Of a DNA stretch of 64,000 nt, positions 42,316 to 52,600 are shown piece after piece. Under the pieces are notes generated by a model. It was not told the DNA's origin. It was given only the letters and a program-made list of their open reading frames with translations, and did no database searches. The DNA comes from an uncultured Dyadobacter sp. Its GTDB lineage: Bacteria > Bacteroidota > Bacteroidia > Cytophagales > Spirosomataceae. How positions within the stretch are numbered: the stretch's first letter is position 1; each line of letters begins with the position of its first letter. Made by a program: the position numbers and the translations under genes. The stretch lies in the NCBI RefSeq assembly GCF_946482605.1, contig NZ_CAMLSE010000038.1, positions 11,964 to 75,963 on the forward strand. Direction: 5' to 3'.

Positions 42316-42864
42316 TTGTCTCAAAAAAAGCCAAATATCATTCAGACAGTCGCTTCCTATGGTAAGCAGTTGCTGGGCTTTATCCGACAACGGGTTAATA
42401 CCGACGAAGACGCGGAGGATATTTTGCAGGACGTCTGGTATCAGCTCAGTGCCGTGCCGGAGATCGAGGCGATCGAACAAATGAGCAGCTGGCTTTACCG
42501 GGTGGCCCGCAACCGCATTATAGACAAGTATCGCAAGCAGAAGCCGGATTCACTCGAAGACTATGGTTATGAAGACGAAGACGGGGAGATCCATTTCAAA
42601 GATATCCTGCTTGCCGACGACCGCACACCCGAAACGGCTTACCTGAAAGAGCTATTCTGGGAACAACTTACGCTTGCACTGGAAGAACTGCCCGAGAACC
42701 AGAGGCAGGTTTTTATCTGGAACGAACTCGAAGACCAGACATTCCAGGAAATCGCAGACAGGACCGGGGAAAATATCAAAACTTTAATATCCCGCAAGCG
42801 CTATGCCGTCCGCCACCTGCGCGAACGGCTCGAAAGCGTGTATCAGGAGTTTGTAAATTACTAA
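42316..42864 (+). CDS. ECF-type RNA polymerase sigma factor
   Basis: 182 residues. Region 2 starts at about 17 (GKQLLGFIRQRVNTDEDAED, then ILQDVW) and continues with SSWLYRVARNRIIDKYRKQK; region 4 has LEELPENQRQVFIWNELEDQ and the helix-turn-helix FQEIADRTGENIKTLISRKR. No ATG is available: an in-frame stop ends at 42,300, and the first plausible start is TTG, an unusual start that would limit translation. A two-helix membrane protein gene follows by 12 nt, the usual place of a regulator for this class. It probably controls an envelope or stress response that may include the Hsp20 gene downstream. Confidence 0.9.
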   Translation: MSQKKPNIIQTVASYGKQLLGFIRQRVNTDEDAEDILQDVWYQLSAVPEIEAIEQMSSWLYRVARNRIIDKYRKQKPDSLEDYGYEDEDGEIHFKDILLADDRTPETAYLKELFWEQLTLALEELPENQRQVFIWNELEDQTFQEIADRTGENIKTLISRKRYAVRHLRERLESVYQEFVNY

Positions 42865-42876
42865 ATTTGCCCAATC

Positions 42877-43257
42877 ATGATGAACCCGCGAAACAGACCT
42901 CACAGATATAAGATAGCGCTGCCTGTCTTTGTGATGATTGCCGCCCTTTTGCTCGGCGCAGTTGTGCAATGGCTTTGGAATGCGATCCTGCCTGGCGTGG
43001 CGAACGTCAACCCGATCAGTTACTGGCAGGCAGTAGGTTTGTTTGTCTTATGCAAGATCCTGTTCGGCAGCTTCCGGGGGCCGGGACGTCCGGACTCCCG
43101 CGAGAAATGGCGTCGGTTCAGAGGCAAATTTGGTCATGAAGATTTTGACCGGATTGCCGCCTGGAAAAGCAAATGGATGAAAATGACCGACGAGGAACGC
43201 ACGCGCTTCCGCCAGGAAATGTGGAACAGGCGTCGAAAACCTCCTGAAAATATGTAG
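42877..43257 (+). CDS. Small membrane protein linked to the sigma factor
   Basis: 126 residues. Two membrane segments (about 13-35 and 47-64) are followed by a very basic, Arg- and Trp-rich tail (WRRFRGKFGHEDFDRIAAWK, then MTDEERTRFRQEMWNRRRK). The tail resembles helix-forming tails of small envelope-stress proteins, but I cannot assign a family. It starts 12 nt after the sigma factor gene and ends at a terminator, so the two form one operon. It may be an anti-sigma-like or accessory protein; no zinc-binding or DUF4880-type motif is present to prove it. Confidence 0.72.
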   Translation: MMNPRNRPHRYKIALPVFVMIAALLLGAVVQWLWNAILPGVANVNPISYWQAVGLFVLCKILFGSFRGPGRPDSREKWRRFRGKFGHEDFDRIAAWKSKWMKMTDEERTRFRQEMWNRRRKPPENM

Positions 43258-43267
43258 CATACTTCAA

Positions 43268-43300
43268 GCCCGGCCCTGTAAGCCGGGTTTTTATTTTTTT
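43268..43300 (+). terminator. Intrinsic terminator of the sigma factor operon
   Basis: GCCCGGC pairs with GCCGGGT (one G-T pair) across a 7-nt loop and is followed by TTTTATTTTTTT. Confidence 0.78.
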
Positions 43301-43392
43301 CCCGCATTAAAGTAATTCCTGTCCTGCCACGTCAGTATAGATGTACACGCAATCAGCTGTGCAGTCATTCATCAAAACCGGATAAAACGACC

Positions 43393-43653
43393 ATGTTCAT
43401 TTCAATTTTTAAAATCGCTGCCGCTGGGGTTCTCGGACTAATGTTCCTCCTCGCGATCCCGTTCCTGATATTCAAAGCATTTGTCTTCTTCCTGCTTTTC
43501 GGGCTTTTTTTCAGACTGATACGCGGAAGGCGTGCCTACCGGAGATGGGGGCATTACCATCCTTATTACCGGAACTATCAGAACCGGCTTGACGGCATTC
43601 AGGAGCGCGAGGGCCTGTACGATCGGTTTGCATACGATCCCAAACAAGTTTAA
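43393..43653 (+). CDS. Small two-helix membrane protein
   Basis: 86 residues. Two close hydrophobic segments (about 3-24 and 26-43, FFLLFGLFFRLIRG at the end) are followed by a basic, Tyr- and Arg-rich tail (RRAYRRWGHYHPYYRNYQNR). No family was recognised. The Hsp20 gene begins 32 nt downstream with no terminator between, so the two are probably cotranscribed; a role at the membrane in the same stress response is a guess. Confidence 0.65.
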   Translation: MFISIFKIAAAGVLGLMFLLAIPFLIFKAFVFFLLFGLFFRLIRGRRAYRRWGHYHPYYRNYQNRLDGIQEREGLYDRFAYDPKQV

Positions 43654-43685
43654 CAACATTCATTAACTAAAAACCAATCAATACC

Positions 43686-44090
43686 ATGTGTAATAACAAA
43701 TTCGGACGTCGTGGCTTTGGAATGCGTCACGAGCATTTTGGCCACCCTTTCGGCGCACAGCGCGAGTTCAGGGTGCCTGTCAATATCGTTAAAAATGAAA
43801 CCAATTATGAGCTGCTGGTATTTGCACCCGACCGCAGTAAGGAAGATTTCAAGGTCAATGTGCGGGGCCACGAACTGAGCATTTCCTACGAGCTCAAAAA
43901 CGACCAGGCCGAAAACCGCAACTGGATCCGGCATGAGTTCAGCAAGACTTCTTTCGAAAGGACATTCATGATCGACGATACCGTTGACACGGAAAACATC
44001 CGTGCAGAATACAACAATGGCATTCTGCAACTCACGCTCCCGATCGTCCCCGGCTCCGAAAAACCGGCACAGGAAATTACGGTAAGCTAA
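43686..44090 (+). CDS. Hsp20/alpha-crystallin family small heat-shock protein
   Basis: 134 residues. An N-terminal arm rich in Gly, Phe and His (about 1-27) is followed by the alpha-crystallin domain (about 28-120). It has FRVPVNIVKNETNYELLVFA at the start, an RHEFSKTSFERTFMI strand pair, and the family hallmark NNGILQLTLPIV near the end. Small heat-shock proteins hold unfolding proteins for refolding by DnaK-DnaJ; dnaJ and grpE are elsewhere in this window. It is closed by an intrinsic terminator. Confidence 0.93.
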   Translation: MCNNKFGRRGFGMRHEHFGHPFGAQREFRVPVNIVKNETNYELLVFAPDRSKEDFKVNVRGHELSISYELKNDQAENRNWIRHEFSKTSFERTFMIDDTVDTENIRAEYNNGILQLTLPIVPGSEKPAQEITVS

Positions 44091-44112
44091 AAGCATCTTG
44101 TCCGCAACGAAG

Positions 44113-44142
44113 AAAGCCCCCGCGTAACTGCGGGGGCTTTTC
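44113..44142. terminator. Bidirectional intrinsic terminator
   Basis: AAAGCCCCCGC pairs perfectly with GCGGGGGCTTT across a 6-nt loop, between the Hsp20 gene and the converging SusD gene. Confidence 0.85.
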
Positions 44143-44185
44143 TGATTACAAACGCTTAACAAATACTGGTTTTAATCAACCAAAA

Positions 44186-45964
44186 TCATTTATAGGCTGG
44201 ATCCTGAATGAGCGTAGCAGCTCCTGCCTTGTACGAACGATCGATCGCTTCCTGCGGGATCGGGAAATACTCATTTTTCCCTTTTGTGAAAACAGCACCT
44301 TTCTTGTATACCCGCTTGTTTGCTTCGACCGTCGCATATGCATTGAGTGTTTCAGCCGCGATTCCCCAGCGTTGTAAGTCGAAGAAACGGTGGCCTTCCA
44401 TTGCAAATTCGAGACGGCTTTCGAAACGCACAGCTTTGCGGGCGGTTGCGGCATCGGCCCAGGCCTGGTCGTAAGTTTTGATCACATAATTAGCCGCCGG
44501 TTCATTTGTAACCGAGTAATCGTCCCTTGACTTTGGCCCCTGGGTCGCCTTTTTGACAAAACCAGCCGGATTAGCCGCACGGGTCCGGATCTGATTCACG
44601 AGTTTTCTCGCATTTTCAAGATTACCCAGTTCCACTTCGCATTCAGCTAGCCAGAGCAATACCATGCCATACCGCATAATGCGATAATTGTTGCTGGAAA
44701 GGTTACCCCAGCCATTGATACCGAAGCCCGCCTTCTCTGAAATGTGTTTTTTGGGAGAATAAGGCCCTGCATAAGTCTGGTCACGGATGAAATCACTGCC
44801 ATGAATCTTGAAGTCCTTGAACAGGATACCTCTGCGTCCGACGGTCTGATCGAGGCGGGGATCCAGTGTTCCGGTATAAGGCTCAAAGGGATCGGTGTAT
44901 TTCAAACCCTGATCGTTTTTAACATCACTTTCATTGAATGTGTCCAGCAACGGCAATCCGGCAGCACTGGTTTTGAATGCATTCACCAGATTTTGGGAGG
45001 GCTGATAAAACCCGCAGCAGCCCCATGGATCGATGTACGGGTGAGCGAGGCCCACACCCGCATCCGCCGCATCACCCGAAGCACTGGAAACCGCGTACTG
45101 GATTTCGAAAATGGACTCTGCATTGTTACGGGTCGCGATCAGGAAGTTGTCTTCAAACTTGGGCGCCAGTGAAAACTTGCCCGATGCAATGATCTGCTCC
45201 AACACCGGTTTGGCCTTTTGTAAAACAGCAACATTCGCAGCACCCGTGGAAACGTTCCAGCCCTGATACATATAAGCTTTGGCCAGAAAAGCCAGCGCAG
45301 CCCATTTGGTGGGACGTCCTACCTGCGACTGCGCTTCCGGAAGACCCTCCGACGCCGCCTTGAAATCCGCTTCGATCATCGGCCACACATCCTTGTCATT
45401 AGGAATTTTAGTACTCTCCAGATCATCGAGCTTGTAGATCGTTTCATCAATGTAAGGAATGGTCTTCCACATTTTCTTGGCCTCAAAGTGGAAAAGCCCG
45501 CGGAGAAATCTTGCTTCCGCGATAATCTGTTTTCTGCGGGTATCTCCAATCTCTTTCACCTCGGCAAGTGTATTGATCACGTCATTGGTACGTGCTACGC
45601 CCTTGTACAATCCGCGCCATTTGTTCTTGATGTGGTTATTGGTCGGCTGGAAGTCCCATTTCTCGATAAATGACTGCTCAGGCTGGTCACCCGCATCGGT
45701 CCCTTTGTAGGAATCATCGGAAGCGAGGCCGCCGAAAACCCAGCTCTGGATGTCGTTGTTCCACGAATCCTGACCGTCCAGGCCTTGTCCGTCGATCATC
45801 GCGTAGGCGCCTACGAGCAGCCCTTCAACGCCTGAGGGCGTTTTAAGTGCCGTTGGGCTATATTGCCCCTGCGGCTCCCGGCTCAGGAATGAGTCTTTAC
45901 AAGCGGAGACTACCCCGATCGCCAAACCCACTGAAAGCAGATATTTTACAATTCTTGAATTCAT
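44186..45964 (-). CDS. SusD/RagB family surface lipoprotein
   Basis: 592 residues from the ATG that gives MNSRIVKYLLSVGLAIGVVS followed by the lipid Cys22; a TTG start three codons upstream is possible. The mature start CKDSFLSREPQGQYS is typical of the classical SusD/RagB branch (SusD-like N-terminal and SusD_RagB C-terminal domains). NKWRGLYKGVARTNDVINTL and AEARFLRGLFHFEAKKMW are family helices. LDPRLDQTVGRRGI is shared with the homologue at 53,328. It follows its SusC by 37 nt. No VCBS partner follows this pair; the next gene is convergent. Confidence 0.94.
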   Translation of the reverse strand: MNSRIVKYLLSVGLAIGVVSACKDSFLSREPQGQYSPTALKTPSGVEGLLVGAYAMIDGQGLDGQDSWNNDIQSWVFGGLASDDSYKGTDAGDQPEQSFIEKWDFQPTNNHIKNKWRGLYKGVARTNDVINTLAEVKEIGDTRRKQIIAEARFLRGLFHFEAKKMWKTIPYIDETIYKLDDLESTKIPNDKDVWPMIEADFKAASEGLPEAQSQVGRPTKWAALAFLAKAYMYQGWNVSTGAANVAVLQKAKPVLEQIIASGKFSLAPKFEDNFLIATRNNAESIFEIQYAVSSASGDAADAGVGLAHPYIDPWGCCGFYQPSQNLVNAFKTSAAGLPLLDTFNESDVKNDQGLKYTDPFEPYTGTLDPRLDQTVGRRGILFKDFKIHGSDFIRDQTYAGPYSPKKHISEKAGFGINGWGNLSSNNYRIMRYGMVLLWLAECEVELGNLENARKLVNQIRTRAANPAGFVKKATQGPKSRDDYSVTNEPAANYVIKTYDQAWADAATARKAVRFESRLEFAMEGHRFFDLQRWGIAAETLNAYATVEANKRVYKKGAVFTKGKNEYFPIPQEAIDRSYKAGAATLIQDPAYK

Positions 45965-46001
45965 ATATATCAATATTTAAGATCGATGGAAAAACCGTTT
46001 G

Positions 46002-49000
46002 TCAGAATGATACATTGAGGCCCAGCAGGAATGTCCTGGACACCGGCATGTAGCCGCCGTCAAAACCCAGTGTTCTGTCTTCTCCGGTCTGTATTTCAGG
46101 ATTAAGACCTGTGTATTTACTAACCGTGAACATGTTTTGTCCTTGTACATAAATCTGCGCATTACCGAAACCGATCTTCGCTGCGATGTTTTTGGGCAAC
46201 GTGTAGGTGAGCTGCACGTTTTTCAGGCGAAAATAGGTTCCTTTTTCCACAAAATAGCTGGAAGGACGGCTACTGATCTGGTCGTCGGCATCCATGATGG
46301 GCACAGTACCTTGCTTATGGTCAGGCTGCCATGCGTCGTACAATGCCCGTTTGGCGCGGTTGCCCTGAAACGTGTTGAAATCGGTAAAGTAGCGCAGGTA
46401 GCTGAAAATTTCGTTACCTACCACGCCATTACCAAACACTGTCAGATCAAACGCCTTATAGCCTAAGTTCACATTTACGCCATACACAAAATCGGGGTGC
46501 GGATTTCCTATGACGGTACGGTCATCGTCAGTAATTTTTCCATCATTATTGATATCGGCAATTTTAAACTTACCCGCCTTGTTGTAAGATCCGTATGGCG
46601 CCCAGGCCTTGGCTTCCTCATCCGACTGGAAAATACCGAGCACTTTATAACCATAGTAAGATGAGATCGGCAGCCCCGCTTGTGTAAGCGTCACCGCGGG
46701 CACGCGCGAGCCTGACCCGAAATATTTGGTATTCTCACTCTCGTCAAGCTTGTCCACGGTATTGCGATACATCGAGTAGTTCACCGATGCTCCGTAGCGC
46801 AGCTCACCTTTCATAGCCGTGTTGCGGTACGACAACCCCAGGTCAATTCCTTTGTTGGTCATCTGCCCTACATTGAAGGAAGGCGCTCCTGCATCACCTG
46901 CTGTGAATGTGATCGGTGTCGAGAAGAGCATATCCGTCGTTTTCCGGTTCCAGAAATCCAGTTCGAGGGTTAATGCGTCGTTCAGGAAAGTCGCGTCGAG
47001 ACCGATGTTGTTCGACGTCGTGGTTTCCCATTTCGCATTCGGGTTACCGAACGACGACGCGTCATAGCCGATGGTCGGCTGACTTCCGGACCCGTCGATC
47101 GGATAGCCGGCATGGAAAATATCGGCGCGGTAAGTGGTAAAGGCATTATAATCCCCGATCTTCTGGTTACCCGTTTTACCCCACCCATAACGCAGTTTCA
47201 TATCATTGATAAAGCCCACCGACTTCATGAAGTTTTCGTCGGACAAGCGCCAGCCCAGGCTGAATGCAGGGAAAACCGCATTTCTGGAAGCCTGTTGAAA
47301 ACGGGAAGATGCATCATTACGGAGGATAAACTGGAACAGATATTTGTCCGCATAAGCGTAGTTGACCTTTCCGAATTGCGAATAGAGGCTGTAATCCCGG
47401 GTTACACCGCCGTAGTTGGTCGCCTTGGTCGCATCGCCGAGGTTCAGATAGTTGATAATAGATGGTATTTCAAATGCATATCCCGACCGACTCGCACCGA
47501 ATTCCTCTGCAAATTCGCGGATCGCCTCAATCCCCACGTACGCATCTACCTTGTGATTAGTCCCAAAGTTTCTGGAATAGCTCAATGTATTGGTCCAAAC
47601 CCATTGATACGAATACTTATCGGCCGAAGTCGAGCCGTTGTTGAAACTTCCTTCTACGTATTCAGGGTTTGCACGACTGATATAACGACCTCTTTCACTA
47701 ACCCCGTCCACGCCAAGGCTTGTTTTGACGGTCAGGTTAGGAATAATGTCGAATTCACCGTAAACATTACCGAATGCCCTCAGGCGGTAGGTGGTGTTGC
47801 CTTTCTCGCGGTAGAGCGTTGCATAAGGGTTGGAGTTATTACCCAGGTTGGCGCCGCGGGAGCCTGCGAAATTTCCGGCAATATCATAAACAGGCAACAA
47901 CGGATGGTGCTTGAATGCACCTGAAACTGCGTTTTGCTCCTGGTTGTTACCAAACCCGCCTTTCCGGTTGTCAAACGAAACCGCGAGGTTCTCTCCGACA
48001 CGCAGGCGCTTGCCCAATGCAGAAAATTCGGTGTTTGCACGAACCGTGTAACGATCGTAACCGATGAATTTCACCACACCGTCCTGGCTGAAATACCCAA
48101 CAGACAATGCATAGCGGCTGTTTTCTGTACCACCGCTGGCTGATAACTGGTAATTTTGTATGGGTGCTGTTGTAGTCAGTTCGTTCCACCAATTGGTGTC
48201 CGCAGCCTTGGTGATGGCGTAGATATTACCGGGTACCAGTGAGTACTTGGCCGGATCCACATCCGGGGTTCCTGCTTTGCCTTTGCTTGGGAACACATAG
48301 TCGGGGATCGTCACCTCTCCGTTGGGACCAAATGTATACTGTCCGTGCGAAGGTGTCTTCCCAGCATATTTATCCGCCAGATAAAGATACTTACCCAACT
48401 CTTCGGAATTCAGGGCTTCCACGTCCTTGTAGGCTTTCTGGCTTCCGTAGTACGCATTAAAAGAAATTACCGGCTTACCTATTTTACCTCTCTTAGTGGT
48501 AATGATCACGACCCCGTTCGCAGCGCGTGAACCGTAAATGGAGGCAGACGAAGCATCTTTAAGGATCTGGATCGTTTCGATGTCATTCGGGTTCAGGTTA
48601 CCCTGGTTTTCAGTCGGCACACCGTCTATGATAAAAAGCGGGTCATTGTTCCCGATGGTACCGAACCCCCGTATACGCACCGTCGCATTACCTCCGGGCG
48701 TAGCGTCGTTCACGATGTTCAACCCCGAGGCCCGCCCTTGCAGCTGCTGGGCAAATGTAGTCGCCGGAACCGATTGCAGGTCTTTCGCATTCACGGTCGT
48801 AACAGAACCCGTAATGTCGCGACGCGATTGTGAGCCGTAACCCGTCACGATTACCTCTTCGAGCGCACTTACATCACTTGTCATTGATATGTCGATCATA
48901 GAGCGATTGCCGATCGCCACCTCCTTGGCCGTGTAACCGATAAAAGAAAAAACAAGGATTTGAGCACTGGATGGCACTTTGATCGAATATTTACCGTCCG

Positions 49001-49190
49001 CGTCCGTCGATACTCCGACTGTCGTCGAACCTTTTAAGGTAACAGACGCACCCGGCAAACTCGAACCGGATTGCTCATCTATAACCTTTCCGGTTATCGT
49101 GACGTCTTGTGAAAAAGCGGTCTGGCAAATTAGAAAGAGGAGCACGCAAAAAACCAGCCTGCTTCCCAGGTGAAGGTAGTTTTGTTTCAT
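46002..49190 (-). CDS. SusC/RagA TonB-dependent outer-membrane transporter
   Basis: 1,062 residues. Signal peptide (cleavage near AFSQ), CarboxypepD_reg-like domain (about 29-115), LEEVIVTGYGSQSRRDITGS, plug with LNPNDIETIQILKDASSASI, and barrel ending in LLGLNVSF. It belongs to the VTGYG type seen with classical SusD partners. Its leader carries TATTAACCTAACTAAA a few bases before the ATG, nearly the same as at the SusC start near 58,357. The transported ligand is unknown. Confidence 0.95.
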   Translation of the reverse strand: MKQNYLHLGSRLVFCVLLFLICQTAFSQDVTITGKVIDEQSGSSLPGASVTLKGSTTVGVSTDADGKYSIKVPSSAQILVFSFIGYTAKEVAIGNRSMIDISMTSDVSALEEVIVTGYGSQSRRDITGSVTTVNAKDLQSVPATTFAQQLQGRASGLNIVNDATPGGNATVRIRGFGTIGNNDPLFIIDGVPTENQGNLNPNDIETIQILKDASSASIYGSRAANGVVIITTKRGKIGKPVISFNAYYGSQKAYKDVEALNSEELGKYLYLADKYAGKTPSHGQYTFGPNGEVTIPDYVFPSKGKAGTPDVDPAKYSLVPGNIYAITKAADTNWWNELTTTAPIQNYQLSASGGTENSRYALSVGYFSQDGVVKFIGYDRYTVRANTEFSALGKRLRVGENLAVSFDNRKGGFGNNQEQNAVSGAFKHHPLLPVYDIAGNFAGSRGANLGNNSNPYATLYREKGNTTYRLRAFGNVYGEFDIIPNLTVKTSLGVDGVSERGRYISRANPEYVEGSFNNGSTSADKYSYQWVWTNTLSYSRNFGTNHKVDAYVGIEAIREFAEEFGASRSGYAFEIPSIINYLNLGDATKATNYGGVTRDYSLYSQFGKVNYAYADKYLFQFILRNDASSRFQQASRNAVFPAFSLGWRLSDENFMKSVGFINDMKLRYGWGKTGNQKIGDYNAFTTYRADIFHAGYPIDGSGSQPTIGYDASSFGNPNAKWETTTSNNIGLDATFLNDALTLELDFWNRKTTDMLFSTPITFTAGDAGAPSFNVGQMTNKGIDLGLSYRNTAMKGELRYGASVNYSMYRNTVDKLDESENTKYFGSGSRVPAVTLTQAGLPISSYYGYKVLGIFQSDEEAKAWAPYGSYNKAGKFKIADINNDGKITDDDRTVIGNPHPDFVYGVNVNLGYKAFDLTVFGNGVVGNEIFSYLRYFTDFNTFQGNRAKRALYDAWQPDHKQGTVPIMDADDQISSRPSSYFVEKGTYFRLKNVQLTYTLPKNIAAKIGFGNAQIYVQGQNMFTVSKYTGLNPEIQTGEDRTLGFDGGYMPVSRTFLLGLNVSF

Positions 49191-49194
49191 CGTA

Positions 49195-49210
49195 TTTAGT
49201 TAGGTTAATA
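49195..49210 (-). promoter_or_regulatory. Shared SusC leader motif
   Basis: TATTAACCTAACTAAA on the minus strand, four bases before the ATG. It matches 15 of 16 positions with the leader of the SusC gene starting at 58,357. It may be a translation-enhancing leader element, since Bacteroidota rarely use strong Shine-Dalgarno sites. Confidence 0.45.
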
Positions 49211-49621
49211 TACTTTATGCTTTTCAAAAATATCAATTTGAAATCATTAAATAATCTAATTTTTACATAATGTATTTCATTTAATATATAATTGTACTTT
49301 TTCAATTACATAGCTCTCATTGAGTTGTCTTTTTCAAAGAAAAAGCTAAAAACAGTACAAGATTTTAATCTCATTTTAATCTGAATTTAATTAAATGTCA
49401 ATAATACAAATAACACTAAATCAGTCATTTATAGTATATTTGAAGTTACAAACGACATTAACAACTCTCAAAGCGAATGGTAATATTCCTATTCCATGCG
49501 AAGCTCAGGCCCGCCGCCAACGTTAAAAAAAATAATCACATAATTAATTTATATATTACTAAAAATTACATACATAATTAGCTGTAAAACTTGAAATAGT
49601 AATAATTTGGTTACATAAAAA

Positions 49622-49652
49622 ACACACCCCGAAGAAGTGCTCCGGGGTGTGT
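49622..49652 (-). terminator. Intrinsic terminator of the VCBS gene
   Basis: ACACACCCCG pairs perfectly with CGGGGTGTGT across an 11-nt loop and is followed on the minus strand by TTTTTTATG, 24 nt after the stop codon. Confidence 0.83.
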
Positions 49653-49675
49653 AACGCAACGCTGATCGCGAATCA

Positions 49676-52600
49676 CTATTTTATCGTACGACTGACTCCC
49701 TTAGAGTTTGTGATAACCACCGAAGACACATCAGGTGGCAAAAACAGGGCATGTACAGATTGAGAAAGAAATGAAGAGCCGTAACCAAACTCCTCCCTTC
49801 TGGTCTTGCCGTTTTTCAACTGCAACAATGCAGAAGTTTCGTCGCGACCAAGGCTGATCCGGCGCATGGGAGACATCGCCTGATGGAACCGAAGTGAATC
49901 CCGGTTTTGAGAGGTAACGGTCAAGCATTTGCCCCCACTCCCCCCTAGCCGCACCAATCCCTTTACATTACCCTTGGCCATATAACCACTTTGAGAAAGA
50001 GTGAGGGGACGGAAATTCCCGGCTCCGTCGCCTTTCAGTACAAGTCCATACATGGCGTCATAACGTCCCACCGAAACCTCTGATCCGTAGTCATTCCCTG
50101 CGACCATCAGGTCCAGGTTACCGTCCTGATCGAAATCTTGGGCAATAATGCCAAAAATAGGGGCAAGCTGCGCCTGCCTGGGCAGTTCATGCATTTCAAA
50201 CTTCCCGCCGCCTTTGTTCTCGATGTAGCTGCTCTTCATCCAGGTCGCCGTCAGATGCAACGCATCTTTCAACTCCTCTGGTTTCAAGATATCGGGCAAT
50301 GCGGATTCGGCGAATTTGCCGTACTCCTGGAAACGCTGACGTACCTGGATAATCTGCTTGCCGAGGTCGTCGCGGGTATTGTAGGGAAATTCCTTGTAAG
50401 TGTTGTCCTGAGCCCGGTAGAAGACGGTCGGTACTGCATCGAAGTAACCATCGTTGTTAAAATCCTTGGCATACACATTAACCGGACGTTCCTCCGAAGC
50501 CCGGCTCAACGAGTTTGTACCAAGATTGCCGGCGATATAGTCCGTATCCCCGTCATTGTCAAAGTCTCCCGAGGCTACGCTTCCCCACCAGCCCTTTTTT
50601 GCTTCAAGCCCAGAGGTGATCCTTTTGAACTTACCCTGCTCATTCTTTAAAAATGTGAGGGGCATCCATTCACCGGCGACCAGCAGATCCATCCAGCCGT
50701 CATGATCGAAATCGGTCCATAATGCATCACACACCAACCCGATGCCCGATAGCGCAGGCGCTACGGACTGCGTTACGTCAGAGAATTTGACGACCTGCCC
50801 ATTAGAATCGTTTCTCAGTATATAGCTCGAAACCGGCCTGGGATACTTCCCGGACTCCACACGCCCACCCACGAACAGATCGAGATCACCATCACGGTCA
50901 TAGTCTACCGCCTTCACACACGATCCGTTCACCAGAAAAGAGGGCAATGCAGCCGGATCGGACACGAATTGCCCTTTCCCGTTATTGAGGTACAATGCAT
51001 TTTTCAAAGCATCCGAACCTTCCTGGATCTCGTAACTACCGCTGACGATGTACAAGTCCAGGTCGTTATCCCGGTCCGCGTCGAACAACAGCACGCCCAT
51101 ATCTTCGGTAGTTTTTCCAGGCCCCTCGGCCCCGGGCAGCAAATCGGATACTTTAAACTTGCCGTCAGGCTGCTGAATCAGAAAGCGTCCCTTGTGCTGA
51201 AATGCACCTCCTACAAAAACATCGTCCAAGCCATCACCATTCACATCCCCTGCTGCCAGAGCTGGCCCGAACTGGGACATTTTGTGCGGCAAAAGCTTTT
51301 GGACATTGAAATCGATGATATCCATTTCCTCATGCCGGTAGGGCACCTGCAATATTCCGGTAATATCCGTAAACAGCTTCGGTTCCGGTGCAGGAACTAC
51401 CATAGGTTGCATCACCGCATCTTTCTCTTTCACCACCAGCACCTGATTGGCTTTGACGTTCGTCAAAACCTGAACCCTGCCGCCGGGCCAGGTTATTTTT
51501 ACCTGCTGAACGCTCTCTTCCCGCCCCAAACCGAAATGTACAAATGGCTCCACGGTTGACAGATAACCCCGGTAGGGAGAATTCTCTGCAACCTGCTTTC
51601 TCCCATCTGCAAAAATGATCTCCGCGATCGCACCTATACCGGCTCCGTTATAACGCTCACCATTAAACGCAATCCGCAGGTAATGACTTTCAGCAGGTTT
51701 AATCTGAATGCTGTTGTTGCGGTATACAGCGGCTGAGTCATTAATATTGTTAACAATGTAGTCCAGGTCTCCATCACGATCCAGATCGGCATAGGCGGCT
51801 CCGTTGGAAAAACCCGGTGTTTCAATGCCCCAGGAATCGGTGACGTCCTCAAAAGCCAGATCGCCCTTATTTCTGAATGCGAAGTTCCTGATCCGCACGC
51901 TCGGAATGTAGTCCAGCATCATCATCGGCGCCATAATGCTCGAAACTTCGTTCCGGTAGGCGATAAAGTCGAGGTCTGTGATGTCTCTCGGAAAGCCATT
52001 TGTAATGATGATATCACGCAATCCGTCGTTGTCGAAGTCGGTTACCATCGGCGTCCAGCTCCAGTCGGTTTCGGCCACTCCGCTAAGCAGTCCGATTTCA
52101 CTGAAAACGGGGGCATCGGCTTTTCCGTTCACTCCTCCCTGGTTCAATTGCAAGGTATTACGGGCTACCTGATATTGATAGCCAAACAGTTCGTTGTTCT
52201 GATAAGTGACATAGCTGTTCGCCGGCGTCATCATTTTTTTCCGTCGGTTGGTAGCAGGCATCATATCCACTGCCACTACGTCTACAAGTCCGTCGTTGTT
52301 GATATCCGCCACGTCGTTACCCATCGCGGAGTGGGAAGTATGTTTAAAATAATCCGATGCCTTGTCTGTAAAGGTGCCGTTCCGATTATTGATGTACAGC
52401 AGGTCATTGGTCAGGTAATCGTTCGTGATATACACGTCTTTCCAACCATCCTGGTTCACATCTGTAACGTTGATCCCAAGGCTGTAACCTTCGATCAGAA
52501 TGCCCGCTTCTCTGGACACATTTGTAAAAACCGGGTGGTTGAGCTTTGCATCCCAGTCGTTCCGATAAAGCCTGTCGGTTCTGCGCGACGACCCATCGAC

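Larger units (their letters stand above)
49191..49675. other. Intergenic region upstream of SusC
   Basis: About 485 very AT-rich bases. The left end is the SusC leader (shared 16-nt motif at 49,195-49,210). A possible -7 element, TATTTTTG on the minus strand, lies at 49,225-49,232, without a convincing -33 partner. The right end holds the terminator of the VCBS gene. Nothing coding was seen. Confidence 0.5.
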
